A stretch of DNA of 42,513 bases from Allokutzneria sp. NRRL B-24872 (lineage in GTDB: Bacteria > Actinomycetota > Actinomycetes > Mycobacteriales > Pseudonocardiaceae): contig NZ_MUMH01000149.1 in NCBI RefSeq assembly GCF_002155965.1, forward strand, positions 1 through 42,513. The letters are read 5' to 3'. Made by a program: the position numbers and the translations under genes. This document shows, in pieces, positions 1 to 7,126 of the stretch (positions within the stretch are counted from its first letter, which is position 1; the number at the start of each line of letters is the position of its first letter). A model generated the notes under the pieces. It was not told where the DNA came from. It did no database searches and saw nothing but the letters and a program-made list of their open reading frames with translations.

Positions 1-659
1 GGGCGGGCGGCGAGCAGGTTGGTGGGGGCGATGCCGGGGTGGGCGAGGTTGCTGGTGATGCCCCAGCCGCCCGCGTTGCTGCGCCTGGCGAGTTCGAGCC
101 CGAACAGGCCGAGGGCGATCTTGGACTGGCTGTAGGCCCTGTCGCCGCTGTAGGAGCGCTCCCAGTTGAGGTCCGCCCAGTTGATGGCGTGCCGGTTGGC
201 CGAGACGCTGATCTGCGAGGTGACCCGGGCGCGACCGGCTCGCAGCAGCGGCAGCAGCGCGGTGACGAGGGTGAAGTGGCCGAGGTGGTTGGTGCCGAAC
301 TGGAGCTCGAAGCCGTCCTCGGTGGTCTTGCGCTCGGGCGGGGTCATGACGCCCGCGTTGTTGACGAGGACGTGGATCGGCTCGTCCTCCGACAGCAGCA
401 GCTCGGCCAGCTCGGTGACCGAGCGCAGCGAGGAGAGGTCGAGTGAGCGCAGTGCCACGTTCGCTTCGGGGGTCCGCTGGCGGATCGCGGCGATCGCGGC
501 CTCGCCCTTGCCGGGGTTGCGGACGGGCATGATGACCTCCGCCCCAGCGGCGGCCAGCCGCGCGGCGATGCCGAGCCCGACGCCGTCGCTGGCGCCGGTG
601 ACCACGGCGCGCTTGCCGGAGAGGTCCGGGACCGTGATGTCGATCTTCGTGCGGGCCAT
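1..659 (-). CDS. SDR-family NAD(P)-dependent oxidoreductase, 3' end cut by window edge
   Basis: A Rossmann-fold short-chain dehydrogenase that would use NAD(P)H on an unknown carbonyl or alcohol. The protein starts [20 protein letters not shown]. It shows the cofactor loop TGASDGVG near residues 21-28, the NNAG motif, a catalytic Ser in QISVSAN and the YSQSK (YxxxK) active site. After it comes the LAHPG segment typical of retinol-dehydrogenase-like SDRs. About 219 codons are visible; the C-terminus lies beyond base 1. The ATG at 657-659 is the first in-frame start after the divergent promoter region. It is transcribed away from the HNH-like gene at 812. Family assignment is firm; substrate is unknown. 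Confidence 0.9.
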   Translation of the reverse strand, partial: MARTKIDITVPDLSGKRAVVTGASDGVGLGIAARLAAAGAEVIMPVRNPGKGEAAIAAIRQRTPEANVALRSLDLSSLRSVTELAELLLSEDEPIHVLVNNAGVMTPPERKTTEDGFELQFGTNHLGHFTLVTALLPLLRAGRARVTSQISVSANRHAINWADLNWERSYSGDRAYSQSKIALGLFGLELARRSNAGGWGITSNLAHPGIAPTNLLAAR

Positions 660-799
660 CTGGGCTCCCTGCTCGTCGCGGCGTCACCCCACGGTCGCCC
701 ACCGCCGGGAGTTCGGCGACGGCGGCGCGGTCCGAGCCGGGTGAAACCGCCGGAAAGGGGACAAGCGGGTGCGGTGCGCGGGGCGGCCGCCGGGCAGGC

Positions 800-805
800 T
801 AGTTT
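800..805 (+). promoter_or_regulatory. -10 box (TAGTTT) for a probably leaderless mRNA
   Basis: TAGTTT lies exactly 6 nt before the GTG at 812, with no Shine-Dalgarno sequence between. This places the likely transcription start on or next to the start codon. The same geometry recurs at several other genes in the window. Inferred from sequence only. Confidence 0.45.
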
Positions 806-811
806 GCCGGG

Positions 812-1252
812 GTGAGCCTCCTCGATGACGTGGCCGAGCGCGACGGCTGGCGGTGCTGGGTGTGCGACCAACCGGTCGACCCCGGTGTGTCGGTCAACGA
901 CTCGCTTGGGCCCAGCGTCGACAGCCGCACCGCCGACCGCAAGGCCAAGGTCGCTGAGCGGCTGGCGCACCGGGGGTGCAACACCCGCAAGGGCGCGGTG
1001 AAGGTGGTCATCGCCTGGCCGGAGCACCTGCACGTGGCCGACCCCGCGCCGCTGATCACCGTCGCGACCAGGCTGGAGCGCAAGGGCGGCCGGGAGCTGG
1101 TTGCCCGGTGCCCGACCAGACAGGACGCCCAGGAGGCGGCGGACTGGCTGGTGGACCGCTTCTCCCGGCTGGTGCCGGGGCTGCCGGTGACCGCGACCGT
1201 CGAGCCGGGCGGCGGGCAGTTCCTCCTCGTGCTGGCCACCGGGCGCCGCTGA
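812..1252 (+). CDS. Conserved actinobacterial protein with degenerate HNH-like zinc motif
   Basis: 146 residues from a GTG start. The N-terminal half resembles an HNH nuclease core: CxxC (Cys15, Cys18), then VDS at 36-38 where nucleases have D-H, then HRGCNTRKG at 53-61. The missing first His of the ββα-metal motif argues that this copy does not cut DNA. The C-terminal half (about 75-146) is a compact α/β segment rich in VTATVE/FLLVLA strands with no motif I know. I recall near-identical layouts in Streptomyces proteins annotated as hypothetical or HNH. It stands alone, divergent from the SDR gene and convergent with the repeat protein that ends at 1260. Confidence 0.8.
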   Translation: MSLLDDVAERDGWRCWVCDQPVDPGVSVNDSLGPSVDSRTADRKAKVAERLAHRGCNTRKGAVKVVIAWPEHLHVADPAPLITVATRLERKGGRELVARCPTRQDAQEAADWLVDRFSRLVPGLPVTATVEPGGGQFLLVLATGRR

Positions 1253-1259
1253 CCGGTGA

Positions 1260-2330
1260 TCAGGTCGGCGGGCGGCCGAAGGCGCTGCGGAGCTGGAGCC
1301 GCACTCGCCGACTCGCCAGACGCACGGGCAGCACCACGGAGTCCCGAACCCACCGCGCCGGGGCCACGACGGACGCCCGGAACAAGCTCCGCGCTGCACG
1401 CCCGATCGGGAGGAACACCGCGCGGTGGACGAACTTCGCCGGATTGACGATCCCGTGCCGCACCACGGCGGTGATGCCGCGCCACAGGGGCAGCGCCACG
1501 CGGTGATACGCCCACCTGCCCGCCGAAGCGAACAGCCGGGCGATCAGCCAGAGCAGCTGGCCAACTCGGCGGAAGACCCACACCAGCGCGGAACCGAAGA
1601 GCCGCAGCACCGTCCACAACGCTGCCCCGATCCACCGGCCGACAGGCGCGAGAACTGATCGCCACAGCCATCGAACCGGGATGACGGCGACGGACACGAC
1701 GGTGACGACTGCCTTGCCGAGGAAACGCCAGGTGGCTCGGACACCGCATCCGATCGGGACGAGCACCGCCCAGAGCGCGCGCCCGAACGCGACGGCGGCC
1801 TTGCGGATTCCTTGGCGCGCAGGACGAATCATGACGCGCGACAACACGCGGAACGACCAGGCCAATGCGCGCGACGATGCTTGGAACAACCAGACGACGC
1901 CGTTGCCCACAGCGCGAAAGCCGCTCGCGGTGGCGCGCCCCGAAGCTCGCAGGTAGCGCAGCACGAAGCGACCAGTGGCGCGCAGAGCGCGGTTCACCGG
2001 GCGCAGGAGGTAGTCCCGGAGGAAGCGCCCGATGACCGCCAGCACCGTGCCGATCGGGCTGAGCACGTAGCGCACCAGGAACCGGCCGAACAGGACCAGG
2101 CCCCATGCTGCGGGAGCGAACAGCCAGCGGACCAGGAACCCGGACATCGCTCGGCCCACCGCCTTCGTACCCCTGCCGACCGCGCGGACCGGGCGCACGA
2201 ACAGCAATCGGCCGATGGCCTTGAGCCATTCCCAGGCGAGCGTGATCGGCACGACGATCACCACGGAGATCGCGCGCGCGATCCACACTGCCCACCGCGG
2301 GGCCTGAGGGTCCCTCGTGTCGTCGCTCAC
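1260..2330 (-). CDS. Arg-rich amphipathic repeat protein, copy 1
   Basis: 356 residues from the GTG at 2328-2330. No ribosome binding site decides the start; it was chosen because it aligns with the copy at 25366-26472. The protein is extremely basic, with only about six acidic residues after the first ten, and rich in V, L, A, W and F. A hydrophobic N-terminal segment (about 10-35) is followed by helical repeats with Pro at regular spacing. In the C-terminal third, prolines alternate 16 and 11 residues apart, giving a 27-residue unit that opens LPLWRG, LPIGRA, LPVRLA. It ends SAFGRPPT. Acid-poor, Arg-rich repeating helices suggest a protein lying on anionic membrane; that is inference. I recognise no named family. 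It is a single-gene unit. Confidence 0.8.
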   Translation of the reverse strand: MSDDTRDPQAPRWAVWIARAISVVIVVPITLAWEWLKAIGRLLFVRPVRAVGRGTKAVGRAMSGFLVRWLFAPAAWGLVLFGRFLVRYVLSPIGTVLAVIGRFLRDYLLRPVNRALRATGRFVLRYLRASGRATASGFRAVGNGVVWLFQASSRALAWSFRVLSRVMIRPARQGIRKAAVAFGRALWAVLVPIGCGVRATWRFLGKAVVTVVSVAVIPVRWLWRSVLAPVGRWIGAALWTVLRLFGSALVWVFRRVGQLLWLIARLFASAGRWAYHRVALPLWRGITAVVRHGIVNPAKFVHRAVFLPIGRAARSLFRASVVAPARWVRDSVVLPVRLASRRVRLQLRSAFGRPPT

Positions 2331-2365
2331 GACACTTGAACGCACGGGAAGCGCGTTCGGTGCCG

Positions 2366-2725
2366 TCAGCCCGGACCTTCGGGATGGGTGAGGTCGTAGG
2401 CGCGGGAGAGCTTCTGCGGGACCACCATCCGCCACGCGTCCACGACGAGTTCGCGGGCCTCGGCCGCCTCCAGCTCCGCGAGGTCGGCGTGCACCCAGTT
2501 GAACCGCATGTCCGACTCCGACGGCAGGTGGAACTTCTGCGGCTCCGCCGCGACGAACGCCGCGCGCTCCTCCTTCGGGAACGCGAAACCCATCACGGCC
2601 TCGTCAAGGGAGAACGCGACGTAGACGATCTGCTTGACCCGGAACTTCAACCGGCCGCGCACGAAGACCGGGTAGGAGCGCTCCAACTCCGCGCCCAGCG
2701 TGCGCACGTCCTCGACCGTCGCCAT
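2366..2725 (-). CDS. MmcQ/YjbR family protein
   Basis: 119 residues of the small double-wing YjbR fold, found alone in many bacteria and of uncertain biochemical role (often called DNA-binding by homology). It shows the expected MATVEDVRTLGAELERSYP start, KFRVKQIVYVAFS and an MGFAFPKEERAAF strand-loop. The start at 2725 is preferred over an upstream Met because a GGAGG sits 7 nt before it. It is divergent from the epimerase at 2845, and the 119 bp between them carry both promoters. Confidence 0.85.
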   Translation of the reverse strand: MATVEDVRTLGAELERSYPVFVRGRLKFRVKQIVYVAFSLDEAVMGFAFPKEERAAFVAAEPQKFHLPSESDMRFNWVHADLAELEAAEARELVVDAWRMVVPQKLSRAYDLTHPEGPG

Positions 2726-2844
2726 CGCGCGCCTCCAGAACGTCCGCCCAGGACGCATCCTCGCTCGCGGGCGTCGGCGGGGTCAATCGCACTGTCAGCG
2801 GTGTCAGGATGTGGTGATCGCACGATCGACCTGAGGAGCGCCGT

Positions 2845-3816
2845 ATGACGCGAGTGGTCGTGCTCGGGGGAACCGGGCACATCGGCGGGTACCTCGTGCC
2901 ACACCTGGTGGAGGCCGGGCACGAGGTCATCGTGGTGAGCAGGGGGCGCAGCGCTCCCTACCGGTCGCATCCCGCGTGGAGCTCGGTGAACACCGTTGTG
3001 GCGGACCGGGCGGCGGAGGAGCGCGCCGGGGTCTTCGGTGACCGGGTCCGGGACCTCGATGCCGACGTGGTGGTCGATCTGATCTGCTTCGACGTGGACA
3101 GCGCCCGGCAGCTCGTCGAGTCCCTGCGAGGGCACATCCAGCACTTCCTGCACTGCGGAACGATGTGGGTGCACGGCCACTCCGCCGAAGTCCCCGTCAC
3201 CGAAGACGCGCCGCGACGCCCGTTCGGCGAGTACGGCGTCCGCAAAGCGGAGATCGAGCGGTGGTTGCTCGATGAGCACAGCCGCGACGGGTTCCCGGCC
3301 ACGGTCCTGCACCCCGGCCACATCACCGGCCCGGGTTGGGCGCCCATCAACCCGCTCGGCAACCTCGATCTTGGCGTCTTCCACGCGCTCGCTGCGGGGG
3401 AGGAGGTCACGCTGCCCAACTTCGGGATGGAGACGGTGCACCACGTGCACGCCGATGACGTGGCGGGCGCGTTCGTCGCCGCGATGGCGGGCCGCGCGGA
3501 CGCTGTGGGGCAGAGCTTCCACGTTGTGTCGCCGCGAGCGATCACGTTGCGCGGCTACGCCGAAGCGGTCGCGGAGTGGTACGGCCGACCTGACGAGCTG
3601 GCGTTCCTGGGATGGGAGCAGTGGCGCTCGCAGGTGCCGGAAGCCGAGGCCGCGCTCACCAACGACCACATCGCGCACAGCGCCCACGGCAGCATGGCGA
3701 AAGCACTGCGGCTGCTGGGTTTCCGGCCGAAGCACACGTCGTTGGAAGCGATCCGGGAGGCGCTGGACTGGCTCGTCGCCCGCGGTGAGGTCCCGCCGTT
3801 CAGAGCGCGCGGCTAG
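2845..3816 (+). CDS. NAD-dependent epimerase/dehydratase family protein
   Basis: 323 residues of extended-SDR type. The N-terminal GGTGHIGGYL (8-17) is the GxxGxxG dinucleotide loop. DVVVDLICFD follows, then a CGTMWVHG segment at the usual Ser/Thr catalytic position and YGVRKAEIE with the YxxxK pair. The C-terminal half has HHVHADDVAGAF, standard in sugar-nucleotide epimerases and isoflavone-reductase-like members. A GAGGAG ribosome binding site precedes the ATG. The PLP enzyme gene starts 10 nt after the stop, so the pair is probably co-transcribed. The substrate cannot be read from sequence. Confidence 0.88.
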   Translation: MTRVVVLGGTGHIGGYLVPHLVEAGHEVIVVSRGRSAPYRSHPAWSSVNTVVADRAAEERAGVFGDRVRDLDADVVVDLICFDVDSARQLVESLRGHIQHFLHCGTMWVHGHSAEVPVTEDAPRRPFGEYGVRKAEIERWLLDEHSRDGFPATVLHPGHITGPGWAPINPLGNLDLGVFHALAAGEEVTLPNFGMETVHHVHADDVAGAFVAAMAGRADAVGQSFHVVSPRAITLRGYAEAVAEWYGRPDELAFLGWEQWRSQVPEAEAALTNDHIAHSAHGSMAKALRLLGFRPKHTSLEAIREALDWLVARGEVPPFRARG

Positions 3817-3819
3817 GTT
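3814..3819 (+). promoter_or_regulatory. Possible internal -10 box (TAGGTT) for the PLP-enzyme gene
   Basis: TAGGTT overlaps the stop codon of the epimerase gene and lies 7 nt before the ATG at 3827, which lacks a good Shine-Dalgarno. This matches the leaderless pattern seen elsewhere here, so the PLP gene may have its own promoter as well as read-through. Confidence 0.35.
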
Positions 3820-3826
3820 GCCCGGC

Positions 3827-4885
3827 ATGGGGATTCACGAGCGACTGGGCCTGACCAGGGTGATCAACGCCAGGGGGACGTACACGCCGTTGGGGGTGTC
3901 GCGGAGTTCGTCGGCCGTGGTCGCCGCCGTCGCCGAAGCCCTGCCGGAGTTCGTCGTGGTGGAAGAACTCGCCGACCGCGCGAGCGACGCCCTCGCCGAC
4001 GCGACCGGAGCGCAGGCGGGTGCGGTGGTGCACTGCACAGCCGCGGCGATCACCGTCGCGGTGGCGGCGGCGATGGCCGGAACGGACGCTGAGCGGATCG
4101 CCGCCCTGCCGGACGCGACCGGCATGCGCGCCCGCGTCGTGGTCCCCGAGGGGCACGCGGTGGACTACGGGCAGTCCAACCTCCAGGCGATCCGGCTCGC
4201 GGGCGCCCGCGTTTCCGTTGTGCGAGAACTGGAATCAGCGTTCTCGGAGTCCTCCGAGGACGTCGCGTGCGTGGTGCTCGTGTCCTCCCGGTTGGCCGAG
4301 CCGATCGATCTCGGCGCGGCGGTCCGCCTCGCGCACGACCACGCGGTCCCGGTGATCATCGACGGCGCCGCGCAGTTCCCGAGGGTCGGGGAGCTGCTGG
4401 CGACGGGGGCGGAGGCCGTGTTGGTCAGCGGCCAGAAGTACCTCGCGTCGCCCACTGCGGGACTGGTGCTCGGCGCACGGGAGTTCGTTCGGGCGGTTCG
4501 CGCCCAGGACGGCGGGATCGGTCGCGGGATGAAGCCGACGAAGGAGGCGATCGCTGGGGTCATCGCCGCGCTCGGGGAGTGGCGCGGCGCCGCGTGGGTG
4601 GAGCGTGAGGCGGAGAAGGTCGCGGCTTTCGTGCGCGAGGCCGCGAAGATCCCGGGGATCGCGGCGCGCGAATGGCCCGATCCCGCTGGGCTCCCGGTGA
4701 CCCGCGCGGTGCTGACCGTCGAGGACGCGGACCGGCTCGCGGCGGAGCTGGCGGCGGGGGCACCGCCGATCTTCGTGATGAAGCACGGCGAGGAGCTGGC
4801 CCTGGAGCTGGTCACGTTGAACGACAACGAAGTGCGCGCGATCCTGGACCAGCTCCGCGCCGCGACAGGCCCTATGCGGTGTTGA
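3827..4885 (+). CDS. SelA-like PLP-dependent enzyme (D-glucosaminate-6-phosphate ammonia-lyase/selenocysteine-synthase-like)
   Basis: 352 residues of fold-type I PLP enzyme. It begins RVINARGTYTPLGVS near residue 11, a signature of the SelA-related branch (DgaE and L-seryl-tRNA selenium-transferase-like proteins). VIIDGAAQFP supplies the cofactor-ring Asp, and SGQKYLASPTAG carries the predicted Schiff-base lysine, Lys204. The C-terminal IFVMKHGEELALELVTLND is also typical of DgaE-like proteins. At about 350 residues it is shorter than true SelA, and no selenocysteine genes are present, so I infer lyase or transferase chemistry on a small metabolite. It overlaps the convergent esterase gene by 14 bp. 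Confidence 0.82.
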   Translation: MGIHERLGLTRVINARGTYTPLGVSRSSSAVVAAVAEALPEFVVVEELADRASDALADATGAQAGAVVHCTAAAITVAVAAAMAGTDAERIAALPDATGMRARVVVPEGHAVDYGQSNLQAIRLAGARVSVVRELESAFSESSEDVACVVLVSSRLAEPIDLGAAVRLAHDHAVPVIIDGAAQFPRVGELLATGAEAVLVSGQKYLASPTAGLVLGAREFVRAVRAQDGGIGRGMKPTKEAIAGVIAALGEWRGAAWVEREAEKVAAFVREAAKIPGIAAREWPDPAGLPVTRAVLTVEDADRLAAELAAGAPPIFVMKHGEELALELVTLNDNEVRAILDQLRAATGPMRC

Positions 4886-5984
4886 CGTGCAGGACGACGT
4901 CAGTGCCGTCCAGCAGTGTCTGGTCGAGCGGGAAGTAGCCCCGCATCGGGTTGAAGGGGGCGCGCTTGCGGCCAGGTGCGACTTCGGTCGTCAGCCCCCA
5001 CACGGGGAATCGGCTCTGCAGAAGGCTTTCGTAGGTGTCAGGCTCGGGCTCGGGCAGCTCGATGGTCGTGCTGGCGCCCAGGCTGGAGACGATGACGCGG
5101 TACCGCTCGCCGAGCAGGGAACCCACGATGGCGCCTGCGGAGTGGAAGGTGACGTCGTTCGCTCCCATGGACATGGTGCTCGGACTGCGTTGCAGGTGGA
5201 GGTTGTGCGAGTAGACCAGCGTCGGGCCGCGCCGCGCCTCGATCGCGCGGATGTCGAGCAGGTGTTGTGCCATAAGGGCGTCCCGCGTGGCCGTCAGCAG
5301 GGGAAGCCGCTCGGCCCGGGCGAGCGGTCGCGCGCACTGCTTGTGGTAGCGCAGCAGGTCGAGCGCGCCGGCGAGGTGGATCTTCACCCGCAGCCACTCC
5401 TCGCGCGGCATCTCGGGCGCGCGGGCGTGGAGCGTGGTCATCATGTCGTCGGCGATCACGCGCAGCTGGGCGGCCTCGGCGGTGGCGCCGGGGGACGCGG
5501 CGGGGTCCATCACAGCCTCCGCGCGGCTCCACCTGTCGTCCGCGCCGACCAGGTCCGCGAAGTCCACGTCGAGCCCGAGGCGGTCGCGGGCGTAATCGAG
5601 GTAGGGGCGCGGGCTCGGCGCGCTCATCGTCTCCGTCGGAGCGTCGAATCCGTGCAGCGACAAGCGCTCCGGAGTTGGGCGACCCTCGTTGTGCTCGCGC
5701 ATCCAGGCGACGAGCTGGCGGTTGCCCTCCAGCAGGCCGAAGTCGTGGGAGAAGCCCGCGCGCATCACCTCGTCGAGCGTGCCGACGCCCTCCTGCACGT
5801 AGTCGTTCACGGCGAGCGCGGCCACCCGGTCGATCTCCAGGGCCACGGAACGGAAACCGCGCTCGACGAGCTGGGGGAGGAGTTCGTTGCGCAGCCGCGC
5901 GAACGCGGGTTCCTGGTGGGTGGGCTCGCCCCAGCCGAGCAGCTCGCACGAAGGCGGAACGAATGCGCTGATGTCCTGACTCAT
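4872..5984 (-). CDS. Erythromycin esterase family protein
   Basis: 370 residues of the Ere/succinoglycan-biosynthesis hydrolase fold. The diagnostic GWGEPTHQEPAFARLRNEL lies at about 17-35, with the Glu-xx-His pair used by EreA/EreB to open macrolide lactones. Then come VALEID, the FLLEGNRQLVAWMREHN-like helix (here DFGLLEGNRQL), SLHGFDAP and VYSHNLHLQRSP with its second conserved His. Length is close to known Ere enzymes. Many actinomycete homologues act on unknown esters, so macrolide resistance should not be assumed. Start and stop both overlap neighbours (5983-5984 and 4872-4885). Confidence 0.88.
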   Translation of the reverse strand: MSQDISAFVPPSCELLGWGEPTHQEPAFARLRNELLPQLVERGFRSVALEIDRVAALAVNDYVQEGVGTLDEVMRAGFSHDFGLLEGNRQLVAWMREHNEGRPTPERLSLHGFDAPTETMSAPSPRPYLDYARDRLGLDVDFADLVGADDRWSRAEAVMDPAASPGATAEAAQLRVIADDMMTTLHARAPEMPREEWLRVKIHLAGALDLLRYHKQCARPLARAERLPLLTATRDALMAQHLLDIRAIEARRGPTLVYSHNLHLQRSPSTMSMGANDVTFHSAGAIVGSLLGERYRVIVSSLGASTTIELPEPEPDTYESLLQSRFPVWGLTTEVAPGRKRAPFNPMRGYFPLDQTLLDGTDVVLHVNTA

Positions 5985-6246
5985 GAGGTTAAAATGTATC
6001 GTTGAACACCCGAGTGAGACTTCTGCCGGAAAGCAGGTGCTCCATCTCCGCGAAGTCTCAAAGCAGCGGCAGCCTGCGGTGTCCTGGAACTGGCACCTGA
6101 CCTGCGCCGCCGGTGATGCCGAGATCGACGTGATCGCCTCGCCGGACCTGGAGGGCTTCCTGCTGGAGGACGACAGCGGTCGCTTCGAGATCGAGGCCGA
6201 CGCGTCGACCCTTCCCGACGCGCTGGCCGAACGCCTCTTGAGCTAG
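5983..6246 (+). CDS. Small protein of unknown function
   Basis: Up to 87 residues: a basic N-terminus, then WNWHLTCAAGDAEIDVIASP and an acidic C-terminal half (LLEDDSGRFEIEAD). I do not recognise it. The ATG at 5983 overlaps the divergent esterase start within the palindrome TCATGA, which would put each gene's ribosome binding site inside the other's coding frame. GTG codons at 6037 (GGAAAG 3 nt upstream) and 6079 are therefore plausible alternative starts. Codon 3 of the longest form is the rare TTA. Codon usage after 6079 looks genuinely coding. Confidence 0.55.
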   Translation: MRLKCIVEHPSETSAGKQVLHLREVSKQRQPAVSWNWHLTCAAGDAEIDVIASPDLEGFLLEDDSGRFEIEADASTLPDALAERLLS

Positions 6247-6277
6247 GGCTGCTCGTCCCGCCGACAAGGTTGGGGCG

Positions 6278-7093
6278 TCAGCGTTTCCGGCTGCGGTAGG
6301 CGCGTTGTTGGCACCTTCGCGAGCAGTAGGCGCGCGGACGGCCCGAAGCGGGCTGCTCGATCGGTCCGCCGCACGTGGCGCAGGTTTCGTCACGCGTTCC
6401 CTCACGCTGCGCGATGCGCGACTCGACGCCGTCGAGCAGGAGCGCCAGACCGAACTCGAACGGGTCGGACTCCTCGAAACCGCCCGTCTCCCACAGCGCG
6501 GTGAGGGTCGGGTAGCGGCTCATCCGCGACCAGAGCCCGTCGCGCGCGCCCCAGAACTCCTCGTGGCTCACCCCGCTGTCCCGCTCGGCGCGCGCCGCGT
6601 CGACCAGCGTCAGTGCCTCGGCGTTGAGGAAGCGGCCGAGCAGTCCCGCCGCCGCCACGACCTCCGCAGGCGGCAGGGGGGTGCTCGCCAGGATGGTCAG
6701 CAGGTGCTCGTAGTGCGCCAGCGCGTTCGGCCCCGGCAGGTGCCGCGTGCTGTGCTCCTCGGCCAGCCACGGGTGGCGTTTGCGCAGTTCCCAGCCGTGC
6801 CGGACGGCGGTCTCCATTCGCTCGCGCCACGGTGCGCCGGTGTCGTCGGGCGCGGGCGCGGCCAGGACGGCGTCGCGCATGAGGTCGACCAGGTGCTCCC
6901 GGCTGGGCACGTGCCGGTACAGCGACATCGTGGTGAAGCCCAGGTGCTCGGCGACCTTGCGCATGGACAGGCCCGCCAGGCCCTCCGCGTCGGCGACCGC
7001 CACCGCGGCGGCCACCACCCGGTCCGGGCTCAACCCCGGCCGCGCGTCCTCCTCGCGCCACAGCAGTTCGACCCGCTCGTTGTCCTGCGTCAC
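6278..7093 (-). CDS. TetR/AcrR family regulator with C-terminal zinc-ribbon-like tail
   Basis: 271 residues from GTG, with a strong AGGAGG 6 nt before the start. The N-terminal DNA-binding domain is about 20-75, with HTH core SMRKVAEHLGFTTMSLYRHVPSREHL. It is followed by a TetR_C (tetracycline-repressor-type) ligand domain. The tail (about 235-271) adds CATCGG and YCSRRCQQRAYRSRKR, a four-Cys motif that probably binds zinc; this is a known but not universal extension in actinomycete TetR proteins. It is divergent from the beta-helix gene at 7127 across only 33 bp holding a perfect palindrome, so it most likely represses both genes. Confidence 0.92.
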   Translation of the reverse strand: MTQDNERVELLWREEDARPGLSPDRVVAAAVAVADAEGLAGLSMRKVAEHLGFTTMSLYRHVPSREHLVDLMRDAVLAAPAPDDTGAPWRERMETAVRHGWELRKRHPWLAEEHSTRHLPGPNALAHYEHLLTILASTPLPPAEVVAAAGLLGRFLNAEALTLVDAARAERDSGVSHEEFWGARDGLWSRMSRYPTLTALWETGGFEESDPFEFGLALLLDGVESRIAQREGTRDETCATCGGPIEQPASGRPRAYCSRRCQQRAYRSRKR

Positions 7094-7106
7094 CTATTAC
7101 CTCCTG

Positions 7107-7119
7107 TTTATAGTATAAA
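7107..7119. promoter_or_regulatory. Palindromic operator TTTATAGTATAAA
   Basis: Perfect 6-1-6 inverted repeat in the 33-bp gap between the divergent TetR and beta-helix genes. It is AT-only in a GC-rich genome and contains TATAxT/TATAAA-type -10 sequences on both strands. A bound TetR dimer would cover both promoters. Inference from symmetry and position. Confidence 0.7.
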
Positions 7120-7126
7120 GGCGTTT

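Noticed and set aside
799-2295. 498-codon minus-strand frame overlapping the HNH-like and repeat-protein genes
   Set aside because: Alternative frame of the real gene at 1260-2330; Ser/Arg/Pro-rich without domain or start signal.
4872-5984. Macrolide resistance by the erythromycin-esterase homologue
   Set aside because: Family membership alone does not show resistance; no macrolide biosynthesis or other resistance gene is linked.
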